Positions 1 through 7,845 of a stretch of 17,276 nucleotides of DNA are shown one piece after another. The position numbers and the translations under genes are program-made. Under the pieces are notes generated by a model that was not told the DNA's origin, searched no databases, and saw only the letters and a program-made list of their open reading frames with translations. The stretch's first letter is position 1. Each line of letters opens with the position of its first letter. Origin of the DNA: Aalborgiella sp043775055. GTDB taxonomy: Bacteria; Pseudomonadota; Gammaproteobacteria; Burkholderiales; Burkholderiaceae_C. The DNA lies in contig JAYVSU010000054.1 of the NCBI GenBank assembly GCA_043775055.1, positions 1-17,276 on the forward strand, written 5' to 3'.

Positions 1-80
1 GTTTGGCCGCCAGACGCCAAAAACCGCTCGCCCCGACCAGAAGCCAAAATCAGCACGGTTGGGGCTGCAAGCATCTTCAT
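1..80 (-). CDS. MobA/MocA-like nucleotidyltransferase, N-terminal fragment (cut by window edge)
   Basis: A minus-strand reading frame runs off the left edge of the window. From the ATG at 80 it reads MKMLAAPTVLILASGRGERF and continues LASGGQ. The segment VLILASGRGERF matches the N-terminal glycine-rich nucleotide-binding signature (LAxGxGxRF) of the MobA-like NTP-transferase family, whose members attach CMP or GMP to molybdenum cofactor or act on related substrates. Only about 26 residues are visible, so the substrate cannot be told. In-frame ATGs also exist at 113 and 74, and none of the three has a convincing Shine-Dalgarno. The gene is divergent from pdxH, and the shared segment TCTATACT (137-144) holds a -10-like hexamer for each strand. 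Confidence 0.6.
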   Translation of the reverse strand, partial: MKMLAAPTVLILASGRGERFLASGGQ

Positions 81-138
81 GGGGAGTTGTTTAGTCGGAT
101 TCTGAAGATTCATGCTCACAGTAGGCGCCACAAGTTTC

Positions 139-144
139 TATACT
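139..144 (+). promoter_or_regulatory. candidate -10 box of pdxH, possibly giving a leaderless mRNA
   Basis: TATACT at 139-144 is a five-of-six match to the sigma70 -10 box. Only seven bases separate it from the pdxH ATG at 152, so transcription would start at or next to the A of the start codon. No Shine-Dalgarno precedes the ATG, which fits a leaderless message. I see no good -35 hexamer at 16-18 bp. The opposite strand offers TATAGA across 137-142 for the divergent nucleotidyltransferase gene. Confidence 0.35.
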
Positions 145-151
145 CTGCAGT

Positions 152-817
152 ATGACCGAACTTGCCGACCTCCGAAAAAGCTACGAACGCGCTGAACTCA
201 GCGAGTCTGACTCACAAGCCAACCCGATGGAACAATTTGCGCTGTGGCTCAAGCAAGCCATTGACGGCAAGCTGCCCGAACCCAACGCCATGACACTGGC
301 CACTGTGTCTAGCCAACTGCGCCCCAGCACCCGCGTGGTGCTGATCAAAGGCTACGACGAACGCGGCATTGTTTGGTACACCAATTACGACAGCCGCAAA
401 GGTGAAGAGCTGGCTGGCAACCCGTTTGCAGCGCTGCAGTTTCATTGGGTGGAGCTGGAGCGGGTGGTGCGGATTGAGGGTGTGGTTGAGAAGATTTCCG
501 CCGAAGAAAGCGATGCCTATTACCGCAGCCGGCCTATGGATTCGCGCATTGGGGCATGGGCGTCGCCACAGTCGCAGGTGATTTCAGGTCGCGGCGTGTT
601 GGTAGCCAATGTGGCCAAGTTTGGTGCGCAGTTTTTGCCAACCATGCTCAAAGACGGCCCGCCACGGCCACCACACTGGGGCGGTTACCGCCTCAAACCT
701 GAAGTTTGGCAGTTTTGGCAAGGTCGTAAAAGCCGCTTGCATGACCGTTTGCGCTATACCCTAGACACAAAAGCTGAGGGTGAGCAGCAGTGGGTTCGGG
801 AACGGTTGGCTCCGTGA
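152..817 (+). CDS. pdxH: pyridoxamine/pyridoxine 5'-phosphate oxidase
   Basis: This cytoplasmic FMN enzyme oxidises pyridoxine 5'-phosphate or pyridoxamine 5'-phosphate to pyridoxal 5'-phosphate, the last step of vitamin B6 cofactor synthesis and salvage. The 221-residue product has the usual family length and is full-length. Diagnostic segments are the N-terminal LRKSYERAEL, the FMN-binding RVVLIKG (61-67) and YTNYDSRKG (76-84), FHWVELERVVRIEG (97-110), SRPMDSRIGAWAS (126-138), the substrate-binding RLHD (195-198, like the Arg/His pair of the E. coli enzyme) and the typical C-terminus RERLAP. The ATG at 152 gives the normal N-terminus, while the next Met (residue 26) would remove conserved sequence. 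There is no Shine-Dalgarno. The gene stands alone on this strand and converges on the esterase gene. Confidence 0.97.
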   Translation: MTELADLRKSYERAELSESDSQANPMEQFALWLKQAIDGKLPEPNAMTLATVSSQLRPSTRVVLIKGYDERGIVWYTNYDSRKGEELAGNPFAALQFHWVELERVVRIEGVVEKISAEESDAYYRSRPMDSRIGAWASPQSQVISGRGVLVANVAKFGAQFLPTMLKDGPPRPPHWGGYRLKPEVWQFWQGRKSRLHDRLRYTLDTKAEGEQQWVRERLAP

Positions 818-826
818 GCCTGAATA

Positions 827-853
827 CAGCCATTTTAAGGGTTAATTTGGCTG
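827..853. terminator. stem-loop between convergent pdxH and esterase genes
   Basis: The arms CAGCCA (827-832) and TGGCTG (848-853) pair perfectly. Inside, after a TT/TT internal loop, TTAA pairs with TTAA around a GGG loop. It lies 10 bases after the pdxH stop and 57 bases beyond the esterase stop, so it could end transcription from both sides. There is no U-tract immediately after either arm, so intrinsic terminator function is uncertain. Its right arm overlaps the start of the repeat copy at 846-904. Confidence 0.4.
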
Positions 854-904
854 CAGCCGGCGTATTTATTCAATAGTTTGCTATTTTAAATATAGCATTT
901 AATG
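846..904 (+). repeat. dispersed AT-rich hairpin repeat, copy 1 (intergenic)
   Basis: This is one of five copies of a short repeat in this window. It begins TTTGGCTGCAGCC, which contains the 10-bp palindrome GGCTGCAGCC (849-858), and carries the hairpin core GCTAT-TTTAAAT-ATAGC (880-896). By hand alignment, bases 848-884 match the minus strand of 15559-15595 at 32 of 37 positions. The full 59 bp match the minus strand of 10445-10503 inside waaA at 42 of 59 ungapped positions, and 49 bp match 11790-11838 inside waaC at 33 of 49. No transposase is nearby. The whole copy lies between pdxH and the esterase stop codon. Confidence 0.75.
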
Positions 905-909
905 TCCAG

Positions 910-1797
910 CTATTTCACAGCATCCAACGCGACTTTCGCCATATTTCTACCTGTGGCCGCTGTGGGGTGCAGGTTATCCCAGTAGGTGTAGGTGTCTGGC
1001 GTAGCGCAGGCGACCAAATTCACAACACAGGGGTCGGTGGTATTGGTAAAGCCAGCGGTGATGGCGACTGCAGATTTAAAGTCTGCCAGTCTGACGTCTG
1101 CGCCGCTGTGCGATGCACGGAAGTTGGCTAATTCGTTGTTTAACGTGGCGTTGAAGCCGTTAGACAAAGCAGTCACCGTGGCTGGCGACGGCATCTCTCT
1201 GCCGCGTGGCGTGGCTCCGACGTCGGGCACATTGGTCACTAAAAACTTACGCCCCCCGGCGTTGTAGAGTCGATCCATGATTTTGGCGATGTCACTTGGC
1301 GCGTTGGTGGTGATTTCAGCGTGCGACAAGCCGTTGTTAAGCACCGCGAAGATGTTGTTGCCCACACTGGCCGCGTCAATCACGTACAAAGCGCTGGCAT
1401 CAGCTCGGTTCAACACCGCCGCCAAATACGTGCTGGTTTGGTAACACATATCAAACGGGTTGACACTGGTGCCGCTGATGGCGCAAGTCCGCGCCCCGCC
1501 CACGGCGTAATTGCTGCCGCCGCTGAGAAATGGGTCCACGGCGTTGCCTAAATCAGCAGCGACGACGTCTATCCACAAAGGCCCGTTCGAGGCGCGACCT
1601 GGGTAATACGGGGCACCCGGAAACAAACCCGGCACCAACGTCACAGCGTTGCCGTTGTCAGACAAACTAGCCCCAAAAACCACGATTTGGCTGTAAGAAC
1701 CGCTGCTTTTATTGCTGCCACCACACGCTGTGGCCAACAATCCGGCTAAAACCAAGTAGCCAATTCGTAAGCTTATGTTTTGAAACAAATTTTTCAT
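910..1797 (-). CDS. SGNH/GDSL-family esterase, probable secreted lipoprotein
   Basis: Probable lipase/esterase of the SGNH hydrolase superfamily, 295 residues, exported. The ATG at 1797 is chosen because AAGGAG (1805-1810) sits seven bases upstream and because it begins directly with a signal peptide (MKN..., hydrophobic LVLAGLLATA). Cys25 in LATAC-GG is a plausible, not ideal, lipobox. Block I is FGASLSDNGN, with nucleophile Ser44; the Asp of the usual GDS is Ala here. Block II glycine is in SNYAVGGA (95-102), block III appears as VGNNIF with Asn147 in the oxyanion position, and block V is WDNLHP with Asp274 and His277. It follows msrA by 31 bases on the same strand, so co-transcription is likely. 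The substrate is unknown. Confidence 0.85.
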   Translation of the reverse strand: MKNLFQNISLRIGYLVLAGLLATACGGSNKSSGSYSQIVVFGASLSDNGNAVTLVPGLFPGAPYYPGRASNGPLWIDVVAADLGNAVDPFLSGGSNYAVGGARTCAISGTSVNPFDMCYQTSTYLAAVLNRADASALYVIDAASVGNNIFAVLNNGLSHAEITTNAPSDIAKIMDRLYNAGGRKFLVTNVPDVGATPRGREMPSPATVTALSNGFNATLNNELANFRASHSGADVRLADFKSAVAITAGFTNTTDPCVVNLVACATPDTYTYWDNLHPTAATGRNMAKVALDAVK

Positions 1798-1828
1798 GCA
1801 CTCTCTCCTTGATGAGGCGCTAGAAAGG

Positions 1829-2404
1829 TCAAGAGCGCACCCTATCCGCAAACGTCTTGCGCAATTTAGCCACTTTGGGCCCTGCCACGGCAACGCAGTA
1901 GCCCTGGTTGGGGTTTTTGGCGAAGAAGTCTTGGTGGTATTCCTCAGCGCGGGAATAGTTGGACAAAGGCAGCACTTCGGTGACGATGGGGCGGCTGAAG
2001 AGCTTGTCTGCCGTCATGTGGCGAATCATGTCTTGGGCGACTTGCTGCTGCTCGGGTGTCGTGTAGTAGATGCCGCTGCGGTACTGGGTGCCAACATCGT
2101 TGCCTTGCGCGTTCAGCGTAGTGGCGTCGTGGACGAGGAAGAAAATTTCTAAAATCTCGGTCAAGCTGATGTCCTGCGGCTTGTAACGCAGCTGTACGAC
2201 CTCGTTATGCCCTGTGTCACCGCTGCAGACTTGTTGGTAGCTGGGGTTAATAACATGGCCGTTACTGTAGCCGCTCTCGACGCTAGTAACGCCGCGTACG
2301 CGGGCATAGACGGCGTCTAAGCACCAAAAACAACCACCGCCTAGGGTGATGGTTCCAAAAGCGTCATGGCCAGAGTCAGTATTTGTGGGGATATTTGCTT
2401 GCAT
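1829..2404 (-). CDS. msrA: peptide methionine sulfoxide reductase A
   Basis: Reduces the S-epimer of methionine sulfoxide in oxidised proteins, using thioredoxin as electron donor. The 191-residue product is of normal length. The hallmark GGCFWC gives the catalytic Cys25 (Cys28 nearby), followed by LDAVYARVRGVTSVESGYSNG. Other family segments are the DTGHNEVVQLRY region, the HDATTLNAQGNDVGTQYRS region, and the YHQDFFAKNPNQGYC region with a likely resolving Cys170. No signal peptide is seen, so it is cytoplasmic. The ATG at 2404 has no strong Shine-Dalgarno. Upstream lies the intergenic region shared with the divergent tetR-type gene, and downstream follows the esterase gene. Confidence 0.96.
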   Translation of the reverse strand: MQANIPTNTDSGHDAFGTITLGGGCFWCLDAVYARVRGVTSVESGYSNGHVINPSYQQVCSGDTGHNEVVQLRYKPQDISLTEILEIFFLVHDATTLNAQGNDVGTQYRSGIYYTTPEQQQVAQDMIRHMTADKLFSRPIVTEVLPLSNYSRAEEYHQDFFAKNPNQGYCVAVAGPKVAKLRKTFADRVRS

Positions 2405-2487
2405 GGTCTGACTTTACACAACAATTACTTTGTCAGTATGTCAGCACCGCTTTTGGCAGGTAAAGTAATAGGGCAACAAGTTGTAAC

Positions 2488-2516
2488 TTGACTGAAGCAC
2501 TTGTTCATCGTATATT
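2488..2516 (+). promoter_or_regulatory. sigma70-type promoter of the tetR-RND efflux operon
   Basis: TTGACT (2488-2493) and TATATT (2511-2516) are separated by 17 bp. Each hexamer matches the consensus at five of six positions. Transcription would begin near 2523, leaving an untranslated leader of about 130 bases before the regulator's ATG at 2653. This is the best-formed promoter in the window. Confidence 0.7.
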
Positions 2517-2523
2517 ACTAACC

Positions 2524-2534
2524 AATGAGTCATT
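2524..2534. promoter_or_regulatory. candidate operator palindrome at the efflux-operon start point
   Basis: AATGAGTCATT is a perfect 11-bp dyad (AATGA-G-TCATT) located at the predicted transcription start, seven bases after the -10 box. TetR/AcrR regulators of efflux pumps usually repress their own operon by binding a dyad at the promoter, so this is the natural candidate site for the adjacent regulator. The assignment is positional; no binding data are implied. Confidence 0.45.
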
Positions 2535-2652
2535 AACAATGCTTTTGTTTAAGCTCTGGTACTTTACCCAAAACTTAAGCTTAACCATATTGCCACGCCA
2601 GCACCACAGATAATAGCGCCTGACACCACTTAGCCGAAACCCATCTCTCACC

Positions 2653-3369
2653 ATGTCATTCAGTGAATTAATTTGCAAAACAGGTCAAGCTGTGCGCGCC
2701 AAACATGTGCGCCGTAAAGAGGCGCGCCCGGGCGAATTGCTGGATGCGGCGCTGGACTTGTTTGTCGCCAAAGGTTATGCAGCCACCCGCGCTGAAGAAG
2801 TTGCAGCTAAAGCAGGGGTATCTAAAGGCACGCTGTTTTTGTACTTCAAAAGTAAAGAAGAGTTGTTTGAAGCGGTGGTTCGCGAAAACATTACCTCCGT
2901 CATAGCCCAAGGTGCTGCGGAGTTAGAGACTTTCGAGGGCACCACATCTGAACTGTTGCGCTACGTGATGTTTGAGTGGTGGAACCGCTTTGGGAGCACC
3001 AAGGCCTCAGGCATTACAAAGCTGGTCATGTCTGAAGCCAGTAATTTTCCAGCGTTGGCTAATTTTTATCAAGAAACCGTGGTCAAACCTGGGCATCACT
3101 TGATCCGTGCCATTTTGCAACGTGGCATTGACCGTGGCGAGTTTCGCACTCTCAACATGGAGTACGCGGTCTACAGCGTGATTGCGCCTTTGATGTTTTT
3201 GACCATGTGGCAACACTCTATCGGCCCGTGCAGCAGTGGTATGCCGCTCGATGCGCAAGAATTTATCGAGAGCCAGGCTGATATTTTGATCAAAGGTGTT
3301 TTGAACATCGACACTGACAGCTCAGCTGCCGTGCCAGCTACTACCCCATCTAAAACTGAAGGACATTGA
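2653..3369 (+). CDS. TetR/AcrR-family transcriptional regulator of the efflux operon
   Basis: Predicted homodimeric repressor of 238 residues. The N-terminal TetR DNA-binding domain (about residues 24-75) is clear: ARPGELLDAALDLFVAKGYAATRAEEVAAKAGVSKGTLF and then LYFKSKEELF, with the HTH at about 45-64. The C-terminal ligand domain is all-helical and ends in a Ser/Ala/Thr/Pro-rich tail. The ATG at 2653 lacks a good Shine-Dalgarno, and a start nearer the HTH cannot be excluded. The gene is first in an operon with the RND adaptor (5 bases after its stop) and the pump. The promoter and dyad upstream suggest autorepression relieved by a pump substrate. The ligand is unknown. Confidence 0.92.
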   Translation: MSFSELICKTGQAVRAKHVRRKEARPGELLDAALDLFVAKGYAATRAEEVAAKAGVSKGTLFLYFKSKEELFEAVVRENITSVIAQGAAELETFEGTTSELLRYVMFEWWNRFGSTKASGITKLVMSEASNFPALANFYQETVVKPGHHLIRAILQRGIDRGEFRTLNMEYAVYSVIAPLMFLTMWQHSIGPCSSGMPLDAQEFIESQADILIKGVLNIDTDSSAAVPATTPSKTEGH

Positions 3370-3374
3370 TTGTT

Positions 3375-4610
3375 ATGAAACGCTGGCTTAAATGGGTGAT
3401 TGCAGGGGTTATTTTGGTAGCCTTGGGCTTGAGTGTGATGAAGGCTTTGTCCGCCCGCAAGGCGCAGCAAGAAGCCGTGGTTGCCGCGACGCAAGCCAAT
3501 ACCCAAGCGCAAACTGTGGTGGAGCTGGCCAGTTCAGACCTGATCAAAGCGCAAGTCAATGACTTGGCGCAGGGTTTGCCGATCTCAGGTACGCTCAAAG
3601 CGGCCAACTCCGCGTTTATCAAAGCACGTGTGGCAGGTGAGTTGCAAGGCTTGACCGTGCGCGAAGGCGATGCGGTGAAGGCCGGGCAAATCATCGCCAG
3701 AGTTGATGCCACCGAATATGCTGCTAGGCTACAACAGGCGCAGGATCAAGCCGATGCTGCAAAAACCCAAATCGTCATTGCACAGCGCCAGTTTGACAAC
3801 AACAAAGCACTGGTCGACCAAGGTTTTATTTCCAAAACCGCTTTGGACACATCTTTGGCGACGCTGAACTCTGCGCAAGCCTCGCACCGTGCCGCGTTGG
3901 CGAATGTGGATGTGGCAAAAAAAGCAGTTGAAGACACCGTTTTGCGCGCGCCGCTTTCAGGCATTGTTTCGCAGCGCTTAGCCCAACCGGGTGAGCGCGT
4001 GGGTATTGATGCCAAGGTGATCGAAGTGATTGACCTGGCCCGCATCGAGCTTGAAGCCAGCATGAGCGCTGCCGATTCACTGAGCGTGAAGGTCGGGCAA
4101 GCGGCGATACTGCAAATTGAAGGAAGCACGGCACAAGTCAACAGCCAAGTCGTGCGCATCAACCCTAACGCGCAAGCAGGTAGCCGCAGCGTGTTGGTTT
4201 ATTTGAGCCTGAACAACGTGCCAGGTTTACGCCAAGGTTTGTTTGCGCAAGGGACCTTGGGCACGTCCAAAGTATCTGCTTTGTCGGTTCCCCTCAGTGC
4301 AATACGCACCGACAAACCGACGCCGTATGTGCAAGTGGTTGAGAACAATACAGTTAAACACCGTGCTGTTGAACTGATGCAACGCGGCGATATGATCAAA
4401 GATGGCCGGACGGAAACCATGGTTGCTGTGAAGGGAATTGCCGAAAACACCCTGGTAATTTCTGGTGCTTTAGGAGCGCTTAGAGAAGGAACCGCCACCA
4501 AATTAACACAAGCAAACGCGGTAAAGACTGTAGTGCCTACAGCATCAACAACGCCTGCTGCAGTACCTGTAATTGCTCCTGCTCCTACTCCTGTCAGCGC
4601 AGCTAAGTAA
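3375..4610 (+). CDS. RND efflux periplasmic adaptor (membrane fusion protein)
   Basis: HlyD/AcrA-type adaptor that bridges the RND pump and a TolC-like outer-membrane channel. From the ATG at 3375 it has 411 residues, with AAGGA (3359-3363) 11 bases upstream; an in-frame TTG at 3366 overlaps the tetR-type stop and is less likely. Residues 7-24 form an N-terminal membrane segment without a lipobox, so it is anchored by a helix. Residues about 70-113 are the first lipoyl half (GTLKAANSAFIKARVAGELQ, EGDAVKAGQIIARVD), 115-187 the coiled-coil hairpin rich in Ala/Gln/Lys, and 190-201 the second lipoyl half (LRAPLSGIVSQR). A beta-barrel and membrane-proximal domain follow. The C-terminus is a low-complexity Ala/Pro/Thr/Val tail. 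Confidence 0.95.
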   Translation: MKRWLKWVIAGVILVALGLSVMKALSARKAQQEAVVAATQANTQAQTVVELASSDLIKAQVNDLAQGLPISGTLKAANSAFIKARVAGELQGLTVREGDAVKAGQIIARVDATEYAARLQQAQDQADAAKTQIVIAQRQFDNNKALVDQGFISKTALDTSLATLNSAQASHRAALANVDVAKKAVEDTVLRAPLSGIVSQRLAQPGERVGIDAKVIEVIDLARIELEASMSAADSLSVKVGQAAILQIEGSTAQVNSQVVRINPNAQAGSRSVLVYLSLNNVPGLRQGLFAQGTLGTSKVSALSVPLSAIRTDKPTPYVQVVENNTVKHRAVELMQRGDMIKDGRTETMVAVKGIAENTLVISGALGALREGTATKLTQANAVKTVVPTASTTPAAVPVIAPAPTPVSAAK

Positions 4611-4628
4611 ACCAAAGGCATCTTTAAC

Positions 4629-7600
4629 ATGTGGTTTACCCAAGTCAGTCTTAAAAACCCCGTCTTTGCTACGATGGTGATGCTCGCCGTTGTGGTGCTA
4701 GGGCTTTTCTCCTACCAGCGTTTGCAGGTGGATCAGTTCCCCAACATCGACCTGCCTGTGGTGGTGATCACCGCCGAGTACCCTGGTGCTTCGCCTGAAA
4801 TTGTTGAAAGTGAAGTCACCAAAAAAATCGAAGAAGGGGTGAACTCGATTGCAGGCATCAGCGCCCTCACCTCACGCAGCTATGAAGGCCAGGCTGTGGT
4901 CATCATGGAGTTTCAGCTCTATGTCGATGGCCGCAAAGCTGCTGAGGATGTCCGTGAAAAAATTTCAGCGATTCGTCCGAACTTTCGCACAGAAGTCAAA
5001 GAGCCCCGCGTCTTGCGATTTGACCCCTCCAGCCGATCGATTTGGTCACTGGCAGTTCTGCCAGACCCTGCGGCCACGACCAAGCCTTTAACAGCTGTTG
5101 AGCTAACCAACTGGACAGATCAAACCCTCAAAAAGCGTTTAGAAAATGTGCGTGGTGTGGGTTCTGTGACGTTGGTAGGTGGTACCAAGCGTGAAATCAA
5201 CATTTACCTGAATCCACAAGCCATGGATGCCTTGGGCATCACGGCTGACCAAGTTGCCACCGCTGTGCGCAATGAAAACCAAGACTTGCCTGCTGGCTCG
5301 ATTCGTTCACTCGCGCAAGAGCGTGTGGTTCAAATTGAAGCGCGGATGAAGCGCCCTGAAGATTTTGCAAAAATCATAGTTGCACGCAAAAACGGCAGTG
5401 CCATACGGGTAGACCAAGTGGCGCGCATCTCTGATGGCGCACAAGAGATTGACAGCTTGGCACTTTACAACGGACAACGCACACTGGTGTTGCAAGTTCA
5501 AAAATCACAAGATGACAACACCATTGCTGTGGTGGATGGCCTCAAAAACGCCCTGACTGAAATATCCAAACAATTGCCACCTGGCGTTAAACTGGAACAA
5601 ATTAACGACAGCTCGCGCCCGATTCGTGTCGCCGTCGACAACGTGCGCCGCACCTTGTTTGAAGGCGCTGCTTTGACCATTCTGATTGTGTTTTTGTTTT
5701 TGAACTCATGGCGTTCAACCATCATCACCGGTTTAACGCTGCCAATCTCCATCATTGGCACCTTCTTGTTCATGAACATTTTCGGCTTCACCATCAATAA
5801 CATCACCTTGATGGCTTTGAGTTTATGCGTCGGCTTATTGATTGATGATGCTATTGTGGTGCGTGAAAACATCGTGCGGCATGTGCAAATGGGCAAATCG
5901 CCCTACGATGCATCGATGGACGGCACCAAAGAGATTGGCTTGGCAGTACTTGCGACCACGCTGTCTATCGTGGCTGTGTTTTTGCCAATTGGTTTCATGG
6001 GCGGCATTGTGGGTAAGTTCTTCCACGAGTTTGGCATCACCATCGTTTCAGCCGTACTGTTATCAATGTTTGTGAGCTTTACGTTAGACCCCATGTTGTC
6101 TAGCATCTGGCATGACCCAAGCATTGAAGCGCATGGCCGCGCAGGTCCGCCAGTCACGCTGTATGACAAAACTATTGGTCGCGTGACGGGTTTGTTTGAC
6201 CGCGCTACCGACAGCCTGTCTGACGGCTACCAAGGCATTTTGCGCTGGTCTTTGCATCACAAACTCGTCACTGTTTTGCTGGCTGTTGCTGTGTTTGTGG
6301 GCAGTATTTTTATGGTGCCACTGCTGGGTACAGAGTTTGTACCCAAGGCAGACTTCTCTGAAACCTCACTCAGCTTTTATACGCCTGTCGGGTCCTCTTT
6401 AGAAGTGACGGAAGCTAAAGCCAAACAAGTTGAAAGTATCGTGCGTGAATTTCCTGAGGTCAGATACACCTTATCCACCATCAACACTGGCAATGCGGCT
6501 GGCAAGATGTACGCATCGGTCTATGTTCGCTTAGTGGACCGTAAAGATCGCAGCCGCAGTGTTGATGAGTTGTCCAATGTGCTGCGTCAGCGTTTGAAGC
6601 AAGTACCCGGCATCACTGTCACCCATGCAGGCTTGCTCGATGCCGTGGGTGGCAACAAACAAGTGGAGTTCTCGCTGCAAGGCCCTGACCTCAAAGAGTT
6701 AGAGCGTTTGGCGCAACTGGTGATGGGTAAAGTACGTGATGTACCAGGTTTTGTTGATTTAGACTCCAGTGTCAAGCCCAATAAGCCAACGATTCAAATT
6801 GATGTCAAACGCGATGCTGCTTCGGACCTCGGCTTGAGTGTGGCTCAAATTGCAAGCCAGATGCGCACACTGGTTGCGGGAACCACCGTTGGCAATTGGC
6901 GCGCCAGCGACGACCAGACCTACGACGTCAACGTTCGACTTGAACCTGTTGCGCGCGATACGCCTCAAGACTTGGAGCGCCTACCCTTTGCTGTGGGCAC
7001 CAATGCGGATGGTAGCTCGCGGGTGGTGCGTTTGAGTCAAGTGGCCAATGTCAAAGAATCTACCGGCTCCAACCAGATCAACCGCCGCGACTTAACCCGC
7101 GAAGTGGCCATCAATGGCAATACCTACGACCGCTCGGCCGGTGAAGTGTCTAACGACATCAAAAAAATCCTAGATAACGTCAGTTTCCCACCAGGTTACC
7201 GCTATCAGTTTGGTGGCTCTACCAAAAACATGGCGGAATCTTTTGCCTACGCCATGTCGGCCTTGGTCTTAGCGATAGTGTTTATTTACATGGTGCTGGC
7301 GAGCCAATTCAAGAGCTTCTTGCAACCTTTGGCGTTGATGACCGCTTTACCATTGACCTTAATTGGCGTGGTATTGGCGCTCCTGATGTTCCGCTCTACG
7401 CTGTCTATGTTCTCCGTGATTGGCGTGGTCTTGCTGATGGGTTTGGTGACCAAGAATGCCATTTTGTTGGTTGACTTTGCCATTCGTAGCCGCGAGGATG
7501 GCTTGGAACGCACAGAAGCTTTGCTGTTAGCGGCCAAAGTAAGGTTGCGCCCTATTTTGATGACCACCTTGGCGATGATTTTCGGTATGGTTCCTTTGGC

Positions 7601-7769
7601 TTTTGCATTGTCCGAAGGTTCAGAGCAGCGCGCACCCATGGGGCAAGCTGTGATTGGCGGTGTGATTACCTCCTCATTGCTGACTTTGGTAGTTGTCCCA
7701 GTGATGTACTGCTATATGGATGATTTAGCCAACTGGGCTAAACGCCTTTGGCTAAAATCGAAACATTAA
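4629..7769 (+). CDS. RND-family multidrug efflux permease (HAE1 type)
   Basis: Inner-membrane proton-driven pump of 1046 residues, full-length for the AcrB/MexB/MdtB group. It starts MWFTQVSLKNPVFATMVMLA (TM1), has two large periplasmic loops and twelve predicted membrane segments. The proton-relay residues are present: Asp406-Asp407 in LLIDDAIVVREN (TM4) and Lys942 in LVTKNAILLVDFA (TM10). Other family signatures are DQFPNIDLPVV near the N-terminus, the GTEFVPKAD motif after TM7 and the APMGQAVIGGVITS region near the C-terminus. The twin acidic TM4 pair indicates drug/hydrophobic-compound export rather than the heavy-metal subclass. It lies 18 bases after the adaptor gene. The operon lacks its own outer-membrane factor; the tolC gene about 800 bases downstream is the obvious partner. 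Substrates cannot be read from sequence. Confidence 0.96.
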   Translation: MWFTQVSLKNPVFATMVMLAVVVLGLFSYQRLQVDQFPNIDLPVVVITAEYPGASPEIVESEVTKKIEEGVNSIAGISALTSRSYEGQAVVIMEFQLYVDGRKAAEDVREKISAIRPNFRTEVKEPRVLRFDPSSRSIWSLAVLPDPAATTKPLTAVELTNWTDQTLKKRLENVRGVGSVTLVGGTKREINIYLNPQAMDALGITADQVATAVRNENQDLPAGSIRSLAQERVVQIEARMKRPEDFAKIIVARKNGSAIRVDQVARISDGAQEIDSLALYNGQRTLVLQVQKSQDDNTIAVVDGLKNALTEISKQLPPGVKLEQINDSSRPIRVAVDNVRRTLFEGAALTILIVFLFLNSWRSTIITGLTLPISIIGTFLFMNIFGFTINNITLMALSLCVGLLIDDAIVVRENIVRHVQMGKSPYDASMDGTKEIGLAVLATTLSIVAVFLPIGFMGGIVGKFFHEFGITIVSAVLLSMFVSFTLDPMLSSIWHDPSIEAHGRAGPPVTLYDKTIGRVTGLFDRATDSLSDGYQGILRWSLHHKLVTVLLAVAVFVGSIFMVPLLGTEFVPKADFSETSLSFYTPVGSSLEVTEAKAKQVESIVREFPEVRYTLSTINTGNAAGKMYASVYVRLVDRKDRSRSVDELSNVLRQRLKQVPGITVTHAGLLDAVGGNKQVEFSLQGPDLKELERLAQLVMGKVRDVPGFVDLDSSVKPNKPTIQIDVKRDAASDLGLSVAQIASQMRTLVAGTTVGNWRASDDQTYDVNVRLEPVARDTPQDLERLPFAVGTNADGSSRVVRLSQVANVKESTGSNQINRRDLTREVAINGNTYDRSAGEVSNDIKKILDNVSFPPGYRYQFGGSTKNMAESFAYAMSALVLAIVFIYMVLASQFKSFLQPLALMTALPLTLIGVVLALLMFRSTLSMFSVIGVVLLMGLVTKNAILLVDFAIRSREDGLERTEALLLAAKVRLRPILMTTLAMIFGMVPLAFALSEGSEQRAPMGQAVIGGVITSSLLTLVVVPVMYCYMDDLANWAKRLWLKSKH

Positions 7770-7771
7770 GC

Positions 7772-7807
7772 GTTTAAAACACGTGTCCCTGAAATCATGC
7801 TTTAAAC
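7772..7807. terminator. imperfect stem-loop after the RND pump gene
   Basis: GTTTAAAAC (7772-7780) and GCTTTAAAC (7799-7807) can pair with one mismatch across an 18-base loop. The loop contains most of the palindrome ACACGTGT (7779-7786). It begins just after the pump stop codon and ends before the next promoter. It is AT-rich and lacks a clear U-tract, so it is weak as an intrinsic terminator and might instead be a regulatory site. Confidence 0.25.
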
Positions 7808-7845
7808 CACCTTTAAATCGGATATACCCGTAAAATCAACTGAAC

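Larger units (their letters stand above)
2459..2568. repeat. 9-bp inverted repeat bracketing the efflux-operon promoter
   Basis: GGTAAAGTA at 2459-2467 is the exact reverse complement of TACTTTACC at 2560-2568. The arms are 92 bases apart and enclose the promoter at 2488-2516 and the palindrome at 2524-2534. They could be a pair of distant binding sites, but a 9-bp match over this distance could also be chance. The perfect 10-bp palindrome TTAAGCTTAA lies just outside at 2575-2584. Confidence 0.25.

Noticed and set aside
1798..1893. N-terminal extension of the esterase to an upstream ATG at 1893.
   Set aside because: It would overlap the 3' end of msrA and put 32 non-hydrophobic residues before the signal peptide. 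The ATG at 1797 has a strong AAGGAG at the right distance.
3366..3374. TTG at 3366 as the start of the RND adaptor.
   Set aside because: The ATG at 3375 is three codons downstream, gives a natural MKRWLKW membrane anchor and is placed within reach of AAGGA at 3359-3363.
3746..4162. A 138-codon minus-strand frame opposite the RND adaptor.
   Set aside because: It is a shadow of the adaptor coding sequence: low-complexity Ser/Ala/Thr composition, no start signal and no family features.
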